64,000 nt of DNA from Roseivivax sediminis (GTDB taxonomy: Bacteria; Pseudomonadota; Alphaproteobacteria; Rhodobacterales; Rhodobacteraceae), in assembly GCF_900112685.1 (NCBI RefSeq), contig NZ_FOMS01000003.1:62001-126000 (forward strand), in the 5' to 3' direction. A program made the translations under genes and the position numbers. Below the pieces are notes generated by a model. It had not been told where the DNA came from and ran no database searches. It saw nothing but the letters and a program-made list of their open reading frames with translations. Of the stretch, positions 27,445-36,732 are shown piece after piece; position 1 is the first letter of the stretch, and every line of letters starts with the position of its first letter.

Positions 27445-28090
27445 GGCTTTTCAATCCTTGGGGGAGTGGCGACGCCCGAAGGTGGCAGGTTTACGGACGA
27501 TGCGCCACTGTCTGTTCCGCCGTCAGGGCGGGGTGGCGCCGTGCTGGGTCCCGCCCTCTCGGTTTGGCAGCAATGTTCCGCCCAAGGCAGCCCCGCAAGG
27601 GGATCAGCCAGCGTCCGGTACGGGGCCGGTCTTGCATCGAGGTGGCATCGTCGAGCGGGGCTACCCGGTCGGGGAGGCGCCGGCACGGCTCGGGGCCAGC
27701 CCAGGGGGGGGCGTCCAACCGGCTCAAGGCCACAATCGCCGTTCCAAAATCCGAACCATGGCTGGGCTCCGGCGCTGCCATGCCGCGGCCCGGTGACGAG
27801 GGCCGCAGGCACCCGGAGCGGTCTGGACGGCCGAACGAGGGCGATATGGCCCGGAACCTGCGACCGACACCGGCCGAGGATCGCCGGCACCTTCTTCCGG
27901 CGTTGGCTCCGGTTGTCCCTGCGCCGGTTGTAGAGTACGCGATTCATGAGATGGCTTTGCAGTACACCCAAAAGAACATCGCAGCGCCGAGTGCGGCGAT
28001 CTTTCCGGCAATGACACGGGGTGACCGCAAGTGCACCGGCCGCGTGGGGCGCCCGGGACCGCTGGCCGCGTCACCGCGAGGTTCTCGGCG
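27445..28090. other. 646-base intergenic region, no gene recognised
   Basis: The region lies between the divergent SLC13 and psd genes. Open frames cross it on both strands, but their products are rich in Arg, Pro and Gly without domains, as expected for chance frames in GC-rich DNA. It must contain the promoter of the psd operon. Confidence 0.6.
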
Positions 28091-28777
28091 ATGAACATGC
28101 TCTCAACCTTCGTGAAACCGATGCATCGCGAGGGCATCCGGTTCGTCGCCATCTTCGCGGCGGTGACCGTTGGCTTGTTCCTCCTGTCGCCGGTGACCGG
28201 GTGGCTCGGCGTCGGCCTCACGGTCTGGTGCTACTACTTCTTCCGCGATCCGGAACGCGTGCCGCCCGGCGGGCACGATCTGGTCGTCAGCCCGGCCGAC
28301 GGCATCGTCTCCCTGATCGAACCGGCGGTTCCGCCGGTCGAGCTCGGCATGGCGGCGACGCCGCTGACGCGCGTCAGCGTGTTCATGAACGTCTTCAACT
28401 GCCATGTGAACCGCGCCCCCGTGGCGGGACGCGTCACCAGCATCGCCTACAGGCCAGGCAAGTTTCTGAACGCGTCTCTCGACAAGGCCAGCGCCGACAA
28501 CGAGCGCAACAGTCTTTGCATCCGGACCGCCGCGGGGCAGGACCTGGCCGTCGTCCAGATCGCCGGCCTGGTGGCGCGTCGCATCGTCTGCTGGACCGGG
28601 GAAGGTGATGCGCTCGCGGCCGGCGAACGGTTCGGCCTGATCCGCTTCGGCTCCCGGCTCGACGTCTACCTGCCGCCGGGGGTGACCCCGAAGGTGCGCA
28701 TCGGCCAGACGATGGTCGCGGGAGAGACGGTGATTGCCGAACTTGGCGAAGCCGCCCGGACCGACCAGACCCGATGA
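28091..28777 (+). CDS. psd: Phosphatidylserine decarboxylase proenzyme
   Basis: Enzyme of 228 residues that converts phosphatidylserine to phosphatidylethanolamine. It is the short, PSD-A-type form: an N-terminal membrane segment (about 16-48), [39 protein letters not shown], and the self-cleavage motif RFGS at 185-188, where cleavage before S188 creates the pyruvoyl group. The start at 28091 gives the standard N-terminus ([16 protein letters not shown]). It overlaps pssA by 4 bases (ATGA), so synthesis and decarboxylation of phosphatidylserine are co-expressed. Confidence 0.95.
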   Translation: MNMLSTFVKPMHREGIRFVAIFAAVTVGLFLLSPVTGWLGVGLTVWCYYFFRDPERVPPGGHDLVVSPADGIVSLIEPAVPPVELGMAATPLTRVSVFMNVFNCHVNRAPVAGRVTSIAYRPGKFLNASLDKASADNERNSLCIRTAAGQDLAVVQIAGLVARRIVCWTGEGDALAAGERFGLIRFGSRLDVYLPPGVTPKVRIGQTMVAGETVIAELGEAARTDQTR

Positions 28778-29532
28778 CAGAGAAACCGCCGCGCAGACCG
28801 AGATCGGAAATCCCGCTCATCCAGCTCGTGCCGAACATGCTGACGATCGCGGCCATCTGCGCCGGGCTGAGCGCCATCCGTTTCGGCATTCAGGGCGATT
28901 TCCCCCTGGCCGTGAAGCTGATCCTGGCGGCCTGCGTGCTCGACGGGCTGGACGGGCGGCTGGCGCGCGCGATGGCCGCCGACAGCGCCATCGGTGCCGA
29001 ACTCGACTCGCTCGCCGACTTCCTGAACTTCGGCGTGGCGCCGCCGCTGGTGATCTACTTGTGGGGGCTGCAGAGCCACACCAGCCTCGGCTGGATCTCG
29101 GTTCTCATCTTCGCGACCTGCTGCGTTCTGCGGCTCGCCCGGTTCAATGTCGGCACCAAGTCGGAGACGAGCGGCAAGGACAACGCCTATTTCGTGGGCG
29201 TGCCGGCCCCCGCCAGCGCGATGCTGGCCATGCTGCCGATGTTCCTCTCCTTCGCCTTCGCCGGCGCCCCGATCCTGCACCCGCTCGCGATATCGATCTA
29301 CCTCGTCGTCATCGGACTCTCGATGATCAGCCGGATTCCGACCTGGTCATTCAAGACCACAGCCATATCTCGTCGCAACGTGAAGGTGTTCCTGGTCGGC
29401 GTCGCGTTCATCGGAGCGACCGTTCTGACATTCGCGTGGGTCACTCTCGTCGCGCTCTGCATCGGCTACGTCGCTGTTGTCGTCTGGGCACTTGTCACGA
29501 AGCCGCATGCGGCGAATCCGAAGGACAACTGA
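28774..29532 (+). CDS. pssA: CDP-diacylglycerol-serine O-phosphatidyltransferase
   Basis: Integral membrane enzyme of 252 residues that makes phosphatidylserine from CDP-diacylglycerol and serine. The CDP-alcohol phosphotransferase motif DG-x2-AR-x8-G-x3-D-x3-D is complete at residues 60-82 ([12 protein letters not shown]...ELDSLAD). Six to eight hydrophobic segments follow the usual PssA pattern, including [21 protein letters not shown] at the N-terminus. The start overlaps the psd stop. The methyltransferase gene follows after 1 base. Confidence 0.95.
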   Translation: MTEKPPRRPRSEIPLIQLVPNMLTIAAICAGLSAIRFGIQGDFPLAVKLILAACVLDGLDGRLARAMAADSAIGAELDSLADFLNFGVAPPLVIYLWGLQSHTSLGWISVLIFATCCVLRLARFNVGTKSETSGKDNAYFVGVPAPASAMLAMLPMFLSFAFAGAPILHPLAISIYLVVIGLSMISRIPTWSFKTTAISRRNVKVFLVGVAFIGATVLTFAWVTLVALCIGYVAVVVWALVTKPHAANPKDN

Positions 29533-29533
29533 C

Positions 29534-30151
29534 ATGGACAGCAACGCCGTTGAGACCTCCTATGCCCGCTGGGCGCCCATCTACGACCGGACGTTCGGGG
29601 CGATCACCGATGTCGGCCGGCGCAGGACGGTCGACTACGTGAACGGCCGGTCCGGAACGGTCCTGGAGGTCGGCGTCGGCACGGGACTGGCGCTGCCGCA
29701 CTACCGCGGCGACCTCGAGGTGACGGGCGTCGATTACAGCGAGGACATGCTGGTCAAGGCACGCGACAAGGTCGATCGGATGAACCTGAAGCACGTCCGC
29801 GAGCTCCGCCAGATGGACGCGCGGGAGATCGACTATCCCGATGCGCATTTCGACACGGTCGTCGCCATGCACGTGCTGTCGGTCGTGCCCGAGCCCGAGA
29901 CGGTGATGTCCGAGATCGCACGCGTCTGCAAACCTGGCGGCGAGGTGGTTGTCGTCAACCACTTCAAGCGGACGACGGGCGTTCTGTCGAAGCTTGAACG
30001 CGGGTTTGCGCCGTTTGCGAATGTCCTCGGGTGGCATTCGGATTTTTCGGACGAGACCGTTCTTGGAGAGACCAGCCTCTCGCCCGTCGAACGCAAGTCC
30101 CTGCCGCCGTTCGGCATGATGACCTTCATGACCCTGCGAAAGGCGGCGTGA
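29534..30151 (+). CDS. pmtA: Phosphatidylethanolamine N-methyltransferase, Rhodobacter (PmtA) type
   Basis: Soluble SAM-dependent methyltransferase of 205 residues. SAM motif I is VLEVGVGTGLALP near residue 43-55, followed by VTGVDYSEDML (acidic residue binding the ribose) and FDTVVAMHVLSVVPEP. The N-terminus (VETSYARWAPIYDRTFGAIT) is typical of the Rhodobacter PmtA that methylates phosphatidylethanolamine three times to phosphatidylcholine. It ends a three-gene operon, 1 base after pssA, which completes the route CDP-DAG to PS to PE to PC. Confidence 0.92.
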   Translation: MDSNAVETSYARWAPIYDRTFGAITDVGRRRTVDYVNGRSGTVLEVGVGTGLALPHYRGDLEVTGVDYSEDMLVKARDKVDRMNLKHVRELRQMDAREIDYPDAHFDTVVAMHVLSVVPEPETVMSEIARVCKPGGEVVVVNHFKRTTGVLSKLERGFAPFANVLGWHSDFSDETVLGETSLSPVERKSLPPFGMMTFMTLRKAA

Positions 30152-31006
30152 TCCCGGTCCGCCATGCCGGTCCCGACATGCACGTGGGAAGTCGAATGTC
30201 GCTGACATTCGGCCGCGCTGGGCCAAACCCGTGCGGTCGCGATGGCCCGGCAAGGCTCCCTTCTCCGGTCGGTCGGACGGCGGTGCATGCCCGCGATCTG
30301 CGGAGGCTACCGGCGCAAGGCGGCGAAGACACCCTTGGAGGGAGGCTCACCGCCCATACGCGACAGGTGTGGTGAAGATTTTAAATAATAGTCATCTGGC
30401 GTGAATTGATAGCCGGTAGCAGTTTGATTGTCCTTCAATCCTAGCGGGGACAGCCTCGGGCGTCCGTCAATTCGATTGCCGTGAGCGATCTTTCCGGACA
30501 CCAACCGCTAAGTTTTGTAAGCATTTACAACGTCGTGACGTTGCTTCCAGGTATTTCTTTCCCGAGTGGGATCGTCAGCCGCCTTTCTGTTGCCGTCGGG
30601 TGAAGACAAGAAGTCCTGAATAAGGCGCTCCATCGAGACGATATATCCGCAAGGGCACGGCCTATTGCGAGCGCCGGCTATAAGCCACGGCGTGTTTGTC
30701 CGCGGTGGCGCCGGCACGCATCCACTTTCGAGCCCCGCCGACCCGGCCGTTTAGAGCCAAGCCTAAGTTGCCTGGAGGTATGAGCGGGTTGAAGAACCGA
30801 GTATGCAGATAAGTTATACAATGGCATCGGTTTGACTAAATTTGCAATCTAGGGAAGTATGCGAGTCGATGACTGGCCGACGGTACCGGCGCATCGGGGA
30901 GTCGCCCGGTCACGGAATGCCACGGACACATGCGCCCAAATCTCGAGGGACTTGCCTTGAGAATGGCGCCCCGACGCAACTGAATGCTCGAGCGGAAAAG
31001 GTCGGT
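30152..31006. other. 855-base gene-free region, AT-richer than surroundings, with a 16-bp palindrome
   Basis: No recognised gene lies between pmtA and the amidase gene. The part from about 30370 to 30860 is clearly less GC-rich (for example TTTTAAATAATAG at 30378 and AGTTATACAATGG near 30812). TTGTAA-GCAT-TTACAA at 30515-30530 is an interrupted palindrome of operator type. Short open frames here (for instance 30508-30717, minus) have no recognisable product. It may hold a promoter region, a small RNA, or decayed DNA; I cannot tell which. Confidence 0.6.
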
Positions 31007-32275
31007 ATGGAGCTAGACAAAGACAGATTGTGGCAGCGGCTCGAGAAACTCTCGGAGTACACCGATCCGGGTCGGCCATGGACCCGTCGCGCCTTTACGG
31101 ATCGCTATGCCCGGGCCCGGGAGTGGTTGCGCGAAGAAATGGAGAGCGCCGGCCTTCGAACCCGTATGGATGCCGGCGGCAATCTCATCGGTTCGTTGCC
31201 TGGATCCGACCCCGCCGCCGGCACGCTTGTCAGCGGGAGCCATATCGACACCGTGCCCGATGGCGGTCGCTACGATGGCATCCTCGGCGTATTGTCGGCG
31301 CTCGAAGCCGTCCAGTCGTTCGCTGAAGGCGATACGGCGCCTCGGCACACGATGGAGGTCGTCGATTTCCTGTCCGAGGAACCCAGCGACTACGGCGTGT
31401 CCTGCGTCGGCAGCCGTGCGATGTCCGGGAATCTTCCTGCCAGCCTGTTGGAATACACGAATCCGGAGGGCGAGCGGCTCGGCGAAGCCATTCGCCGATG
31501 CGGCGGTGAGCCGGACAAGCTGAACGGTGCACTCCGCTCGCCCGAGGAGATCCGTGGTTTTCTGGAACTGCATATCGAGCAGGGGCGCGTCCTCGAATCC
31601 GCAGGCACACGAATCGGCGTGGTCACCAACATCGTCGGAATCAAGCGGTACGAGATCGTGGTGACCGGACGGGCCGACCATTCCGGCACCACCCCGATGA
31701 ACCTGCGCCAGGACGCGCTCGTCGGGGCATCGCGGATCGTGGAGCGGATCAACCACGAGGCGCACGCCCAACAACGCTCGAATGCCTATCTCGTGGGAAC
31801 CGTCGGCAAGATCGGCGTGCGTCCGGGCGCGGCAAATGCGGTACCGGGCGAAGCGCGGATCACGGTCGAGGTGCGCAGCGATCGCCAGGAGCTGCTGGAC
31901 GGTTTCCTCGCGCCAATCATCGACTGGGCCGAGGAGGCCGTCTGCCGCCGCGGCGAGCTGCGCCTCGAGGTGCGCTTGCTCAGCGCGTCCGAGCCCACCG
32001 ATTGCGCCGGGGACATCACCCGGACCGTAGCGGAAGCGTCACGCGCGCTCGATCTCAGTGCCGTGACGATGCCAAGCGGGGCGGGGCACGACGCGGCCCA
32101 CATGGCACGGATCTGTCCGATGGGCATGCTGTTCGTGCCCTGTCTCGACGGGCGCAGCCACTGCCCCGAGGAGAGCATCACCAGGGAAGATGCCGTCAAC
32201 GGTGCCCGGGTCCTGACCCGGGCCCTGCTGGACCTCGACCGGACCCCGCCCGCGGGCGCCGATCCGGTCGTCTGA
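31007..32275 (+). CDS. M20 family Zn-dependent amidase (N-carbamoyl-L-amino-acid hydrolase/allantoate amidohydrolase type)
   Basis: Metallohydrolase of 422 residues. The binuclear zinc site is recognisable: GSHIDTVPDGGRYDGILGVL (His-x-Asp and bridging Asp), DFLSEEPSDYG (Glu pair), ELHIEQGRVLE (His) and the SHCPEE segment near the C-terminus. The dimerisation domain has RADHSGTTPM, and PSGAGHDAAHM is characteristic of the HyuC/AllC branch. Such enzymes cleave N-carbamoyl-amino acids, ureido acids or related amides. The motif EEPSDYG differs slightly from the common EEGSRFG. ATG at 31007 gives the normal family start (DKDRLWQRLEKLSEY) and follows GGAAAAGG. First gene of a transport/hydrolysis operon. 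Confidence 0.9.
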   Translation: MELDKDRLWQRLEKLSEYTDPGRPWTRRAFTDRYARAREWLREEMESAGLRTRMDAGGNLIGSLPGSDPAAGTLVSGSHIDTVPDGGRYDGILGVLSALEAVQSFAEGDTAPRHTMEVVDFLSEEPSDYGVSCVGSRAMSGNLPASLLEYTNPEGERLGEAIRRCGGEPDKLNGALRSPEEIRGFLELHIEQGRVLESAGTRIGVVTNIVGIKRYEIVVTGRADHSGTTPMNLRQDALVGASRIVERINHEAHAQQRSNAYLVGTVGKIGVRPGAANAVPGEARITVEVRSDRQELLDGFLAPIIDWAEEAVCRRGELRLEVRLLSASEPTDCAGDITRTVAEASRALDLSAVTMPSGAGHDAAHMARICPMGMLFVPCLDGRSHCPEESITREDAVNGARVLTRALLDLDRTPPAGADPVV

Positions 32276-32301
32276 CGAAAAATCCAACAGAGGAGAAAGA
32301 A

Positions 32302-33837
32302 ATGACCAAGTCACTCAAGACCTCGGCCGCCGTGATGGCACTGGCGGCCATGGCCGGAGGCGCCTTCGCCCAGGACCGGACCGAAGTGCGTATTGCCTAC
32401 GATACCATCCCGCCGTCGATCGACCCGCACATGTCGACCGCCTACGCGACCATGGATTTCGCGGCGCAGATCTTCGAGCCGCTGGTCACGCTCAACGCCG
32501 ACTACGAACCCGAACTGGTGCTGGCGGAGTCGATCGACGTCAGCGAGGACGGCAAGACCTACACGATCACTCTGCGCGAGGGCGTCACCTTCCACAACGG
32601 TGAGCCGCTGACAGCCGATGACGCGGTGGCGTCGATGCAGCGCTGGAAGGAGCGGTCGATCCTCGCGCGCGGCACGCTGTCGGACGCCACATTCGAAAAG
32701 GTCGACGACATGACCCTGGCGCTGAAGCTGGCCGAGCCTGCGCCGCTCACGCTGTCGGTCATCGGCAACCCGATGCAGTTCGCCGGCATCATGCCAGAGG
32801 AGATCGTCGCGAACGCGCCGGCGCAGGGCGTCACCGAATACGTTGGCACCGGACCCTACCGGGTCGAGAACTGGGATACCGACCAGGAAATGCACCTGGC
32901 GAAATTCGAGGATTACAGCTCTCTCGACACGCCGCCGAACGGCCTTGCCGGGGCCAAGGAGCCCGGTGTCGACGACGTCTACATGGAGATCGTGACCGAC
33001 GATTCCACGCGCGTCTCCGGCCTGCGCTCGGGCCAGTACGACATCGCGCTAAGGCTTCCGCACGACAATGCGGATCAGATCGTCAATGACGAGGCGCTGA
33101 AGATCTTCGCGGAGGACTATGCCTTCCTCGGCATGTTCTTCAACAAGAAGCACGGCCCCTTCAGCGACATCAAGCTGCGTCAGGCGGTCAGCGCCGCGCT
33201 GAACATGGAAGAGATCCTCTATGCCTCGCTCGGCAACGACCGGTTCTTCTCGCTCGAGCATTCGCTCGCCGCGCCGAGCCAGGTGCTGTGGTACAACGAC
33301 GCCGGTGAGGAGCTCTACAACCAGGACGACGCCGACAAGGCCCGTCGGCTGATCGAAGAATCCTCCTATGACGGAGAGGAGTTGCGCTTTCTCGTGTCCC
33401 GCGCCTATCCGCTTCACTTCTACGCGGCGATCGTGGTGCAGCAGCAGCTTCAGGAAGTCGGGCTGAACGTCGAGCTGGCCGAGTACGACTGGGCGACGCT
33501 TCTCGAGTACCGCGCCGATCCCGAAGCATGGGATCTCTTCGCCTCCGAGTTCACCTTCGAGCCGACGCCGATCAACGCGATCTTCCTGCACTCGAAGAAC
33601 GAGTATGCCGGCTGGACCGACAGCCCCGAAATCGACCGGCTGGTCGAGGAGATCCGGGTGACCGAGGATCAGGACGAGGCGCTGGAGCTGTTCAAGGAAC
33701 TGCAGACCGAGGTGATGGAGTACGCGCCCTACATCCGCTACGGCAACTACAAGCCGCTGCACGGCCTGGCCGAGGAGATCGAGGGCTTCACCGTCTCCAA
33801 CAACATCATCCTGTCGAACCTGTCGGTCGCCGACTGA
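32302..33837 (+). CDS. ABC transporter substrate-binding protein, family 5
   Basis: Periplasmic binding protein of 511 residues with a Sec signal (MTKSLKTSAAVMALAAMAGG, cut at AFA-Q). Family 5 landmarks: PPSIDPHMSTAYATMDF, LAESIDVSEDGKTYTITLREGVTFHNGEPLTADDAVASM (the signature) and GTGPYRVENW. A good AGGAGAAAG ribosome site precedes it. It lies 26 bases after the amidase gene and feeds the permease/ATPase genes further on. The neighbours suggest the ligand is a small peptide or N-acylated amino acid. Confidence 0.93.
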   Translation: MTKSLKTSAAVMALAAMAGGAFAQDRTEVRIAYDTIPPSIDPHMSTAYATMDFAAQIFEPLVTLNADYEPELVLAESIDVSEDGKTYTITLREGVTFHNGEPLTADDAVASMQRWKERSILARGTLSDATFEKVDDMTLALKLAEPAPLTLSVIGNPMQFAGIMPEEIVANAPAQGVTEYVGTGPYRVENWDTDQEMHLAKFEDYSSLDTPPNGLAGAKEPGVDDVYMEIVTDDSTRVSGLRSGQYDIALRLPHDNADQIVNDEALKIFAEDYAFLGMFFNKKHGPFSDIKLRQAVSAALNMEEILYASLGNDRFFSLEHSLAAPSQVLWYNDAGEELYNQDDADKARRLIEESSYDGEELRFLVSRAYPLHFYAAIVVQQQLQEVGLNVELAEYDWATLLEYRADPEAWDLFASEFTFEPTPINAIFLHSKNEYAGWTDSPEIDRLVEEIRVTEDQDEALELFKELQTEVMEYAPYIRYGNYKPLHGLAEEIEGFTVSNNIILSNLSVAD

Positions 33838-33913
33838 CCGGGCCATGCGACGCGGCAGGGCGGGCTGTTCCCGGCTCGCCCTGCCGCCGTGCGAGCCGGG
33901 AAGGAGAAGCCCC

Positions 33914-34927
33914 ATGTCCCACGCCACATCACCTGACACGCCGCGCGCCTCCGCGCCGGAGCCCCTGTTGCGCGCGGTCGAGGTCAGACAGCATTTCCCG
34001 GTGCGCCGGGGCTTCTTCAAACCGACCGCGTACGTGAAGGCGGTGAACGGCGTCTCGTTCGAGATCGCGGAGGGGGAGACGTTCGGCCTCGTCGGCGAAA
34101 GCGGCTGCGGCAAGAGCACGCTGGGCCGCACGTTGCTGCGGCTGGTCGAGCCGACCGACGGGGCCTGCTTCTATCGCGGCGAGAACATTTTCGAGAAATC
34201 GCCGTCCGAGTTCGCTCGTTTCCGGCGCGAATTGCAGATGGTGTTCCAGGATCCGTATTCCTCGCTCAATCCCAAGATGCGCGTGGGCGACATCCTCGAG
34301 GAAGCGATGAAGATTCACGGCATCGGCACGCGCAGGACGCGCACCGACCGGGTGATCGAGCTTCTGGAGACCGTCGGCCTGTCGAGCGAGCACTATTTCC
34401 GGTTCCCGCACGAGTTCTCGGGCGGCCAGCGGCAGCGGATCGGCCTTGCCCGCGCCTTGTCGCTAAGCCCCAAGGTGGTCATCTGCGACGAGACCGTCTC
34501 GGCGCTCGATGTGTCGATCCAGGCGCAGGTGCTGAACCTGATGAAGCGGATCCGCCGCGAGTTCGACCTGTCCTACCTCTTCATCTCGCACGATCTCGGG
34601 GTGGTGAAGTACATCTCGGACCGGATCGGCGTCATGTACCTCGGCAATCTCGTGGAGGTCGCGACTGCCGAGGAGCTGTTCGAGTCGCCCAAGCATCCTT
34701 ACACGCAGGCGCTCATTTCGGCGCTGCCCAAGACCAACCCGCGCACGAAGAAGGAGCGGATCAAGCTCACCGGCGAGGTGCCGTCGCCGCTCTCTCCGCC
34801 GAGCGGATGCTGCTTCCACACGCGCTGCCCGCACGCGACCGAGATCTGCCGCACGACCGTGCCGGCATCCCGCACGATCAGCGACACCCACAAGGTGGCC
34901 TGCCACCTCTACGAGGGTCGGGCATGA
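33914..34927 (+). CDS. ABC transporter ATP-binding protein, DppF/OppF type
   Basis: Peripheral ATPase of 337 residues. Walker A GESGCGKSTLGR, Q-loop MVFQDPYSSLNP, signature FSGGQRQRIGLARAL, Walker B VVICDETVSALD (Asp is the normal D of the motif) and the switch His in LFISHDLGVV are all present. The C-terminal oligopeptide_HPY domain has CCFHTRCPHATEIC, a Cys cluster that in DppD/F proteins can hold an iron-sulfur cluster. Start chosen at 33914 (MSHATSP), leaving a 76-base leader after the binding-protein gene. The stop overlaps the next start (ATGA). Confidence 0.93.
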   Translation: MSHATSPDTPRASAPEPLLRAVEVRQHFPVRRGFFKPTAYVKAVNGVSFEIAEGETFGLVGESGCGKSTLGRTLLRLVEPTDGACFYRGENIFEKSPSEFARFRRELQMVFQDPYSSLNPKMRVGDILEEAMKIHGIGTRRTRTDRVIELLETVGLSSEHYFRFPHEFSGGQRQRIGLARALSLSPKVVICDETVSALDVSIQAQVLNLMKRIRREFDLSYLFISHDLGVVKYISDRIGVMYLGNLVEVATAEELFESPKHPYTQALISALPKTNPRTKKERIKLTGEVPSPLSPPSGCCFHTRCPHATEICRTTVPASRTISDTHKVACHLYEGRA

Positions 34928-36732
34928 CGCTGGCTTGCCTGAACCATTGCACGCTGGATCTGCTCGGCCCCAATCGGTCGCGGCACGCGCGCCTGGGCGA
35001 TCTCGCGTGGGATGCAGGACGCGGCACGGTCCTCTACCTCACGAACGTCGACGACCGGACGGCCCTCTGGGAGTTCGATCCCGAAACCGCGAGCCGGTGG
35101 GCGCTCACCGGCCCCGGCTTCGACGTCACGCGTTTCTGGCTCGTGGAGGATCCGGAGGTGCGGCTCGTCTTCGCCTCGGATCCGGCCTGCACCGAGCGCG
35201 GCCAGCTCTACCTGCTGGGCCGCGACGGATCGGTGCGCGCATGTCTGGAGGATGCCGGCGCGGACCACCACTTCGCGGGCCGGCTCTTCGCGGGGCAGGG
35301 GATCGTCGTGGCGAACACCGCGACCGAAACCCTGCACCGCATCTTGCAGTTCGACACCACCACCGGCGAGGTCCGGCAGCTTCTCGAGGTCGAGCGGCCG
35401 CTCACCCGGGCGATCGCGTTGTCGCAAGACCGCGTGCTGATGCTGGAAGAGATCACCAACATCGACCGACGATTCTGCCTCTTCGATGTCCGGGCGCGCA
35501 GCCTGGTGCCGCTCGATGCAGGATGCGGGCGCATCGGACCGGTGCTTGCCCTTTCAGAGGCCGACATCCTTTTCGCGGGCGATCTGGGCGGGGAGTGGAT
35601 CGGGCTGCACCGGATGAACCTCGACACGGGGACAGTGCAGCTGGTGTTCAAGTCCTCCGGCCGGGACGTCCGGCATCTTTGCCTGCAGCCCGATACCGGG
35701 CGAATCGCGCTGACGCTGGTCCGCGACTGCGCCGAGGAGATGCTCACGATCCCTCTCGACGATCCGGACAATGCGGTCGCCTTGACCTCCGCACCGGGGC
35801 ACGTTCACTCGATGTGCTTCGGCCCGGGAGATGACCTGATCGCGATCACTTCGACCCCGTTCGATCCGCCCGTGGCGCGGCTTCACGGCGCGGAAGCTCG
35901 ACCGAAAGGCGTGGTTGCCGATGACAGGCGCGACAGAGTCGGGCGCTTCGCATCATTCGACGGATGCGAGATCGAATACGTCATTCTCGGGCAGCCCGAA
36001 GGCGGGCAGATCGTTGTCTACCTGCACGGCGGGCCGGAGGATCAGTACCGCCGCGAGCATGCCCCGATCCTCGAGCGGCTGGTGGAGCGCGGAATCGCCG
36101 TGGTCGCCCCGAACATCCGGGGCAGCGAAGGGTACGGTCGCGCATTCGTGGGGCTCGACGACGGGCCCCGGCGCATGGATGCGCTGGGCGACGTCGTGGC
36201 CCTGCATGCGCATTTGCGCGATCGGTTCGGCCGGGCGAGCGGCTCCATCGGGATCATGGGGCACAGCTACGGCGGGTTCATGACGCTGTTGGCGATCACG
36301 CATCATCCGGAACTCTGGTCGTGCGCCGTCGATATCGCCGGAATGTCGCATCTCGGAACCTTCCTGCGCACCGCGCCCGCCCGGCGCCGCGCCTTGCGCG
36401 CGCAGGAGTACGGCGACGCGGAGAAGATGGCCGACTTCTTCGACGCCATCGCGCCAGTGCGCCGCGTCGGCGACATCCGTTGCCCGCTGCTCATCCTGCA
36501 CGGGGACCAGGACACGCGCGTACCGACCTCGGAATCCGCGGCGATGGCCGAGGCGGTGACCGCGGCTGGCGGGGACGTGACGCTGCGATGGATTCCGGGC
36601 GAGGGGCATTTCCTGACACATCGCAGTTCGACCGAAATCGCCGCAGAGGCGGCGACGGACTTCATCACCGGTACGATGCCGCGGGCGGCCGATGCGCCCG
36701 TCGCGGCCGGCCGTCCCGCGGAGGACCCATGA
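34924..36732 (+). CDS. S9 family serine peptidase (acylaminoacyl-peptidase/prolyl oligopeptidase type)
   Basis: Hydrolase of 602 residues. Residues about 1-345 form a beta-propeller-like domain. The C-terminal alpha/beta-hydrolase domain holds the triad Ser448 (MGHSYGGF), Asp530 (LHGDQDTRVP) and His562 (GEGHFLT), plus the oxyanion segment VVYLHGGPEDQ. No signal peptide is seen, so it should act in the cytoplasm on imported peptides. It is translationally coupled to genes on both sides (ATGA overlaps). An intracellular peptidase inside the transporter operon, together with the M20 amidase, points to uptake followed by cleavage of blocked or short peptides. Confidence 0.92.
   Translation: MTLACLNHCTLDLLGPNRSRHARLGDLAWDAGRGTVLYLTNVDDRTALWEFDPETASRWALTGPGFDVTRFWLVEDPEVRLVFASDPACTERGQLYLLGRDGSVRACLEDAGADHHFAGRLFAGQGIVVANTATETLHRILQFDTTTGEVRQLLEVERPLTRAIALSQDRVLMLEEITNIDRRFCLFDVRARSLVPLDAGCGRIGPVLALSEADILFAGDLGGEWIGLHRMNLDTGTVQLVFKSSGRDVRHLCLQPDTGRIALTLVRDCAEEMLTIPLDDPDNAVALTSAPGHVHSMCFGPGDDLIAITSTPFDPPVARLHGAEARPKGVVADDRRDRVGRFASFDGCEIEYVILGQPEGGQIVVYLHGGPEDQYRREHAPILERLVERGIAVVAPNIRGSEGYGRAFVGLDDGPRRMDALGDVVALHAHLRDRFGRASGSIGIMGHSYGGFMTLLAITHHPELWSCAVDIAGMSHLGTFLRTAPARRRALRAQEYGDAEKMADFFDAIAPVRRVGDIRCPLLILHGDQDTRVPTSESAAMAEAVTAAGGDVTLRWIPGEGHFLTHRSSTEIAAEAATDFITGTMPRAADAPVAAGRPAEDP

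Noticed and set aside
27441-27971. 176-codon minus-strand frame in the gap before psd
   Set aside because: Pro/Arg-rich product without domain, overlapping frames on the other strand equally open; no support for a gene.
30508-30717. 69-codon minus-strand frame in the gap after pmtA, possible remnant of a mobile element
   Set aside because: No similarity to a transposase or recombinase could be recognised, and no inverted repeats or target duplications frame it.
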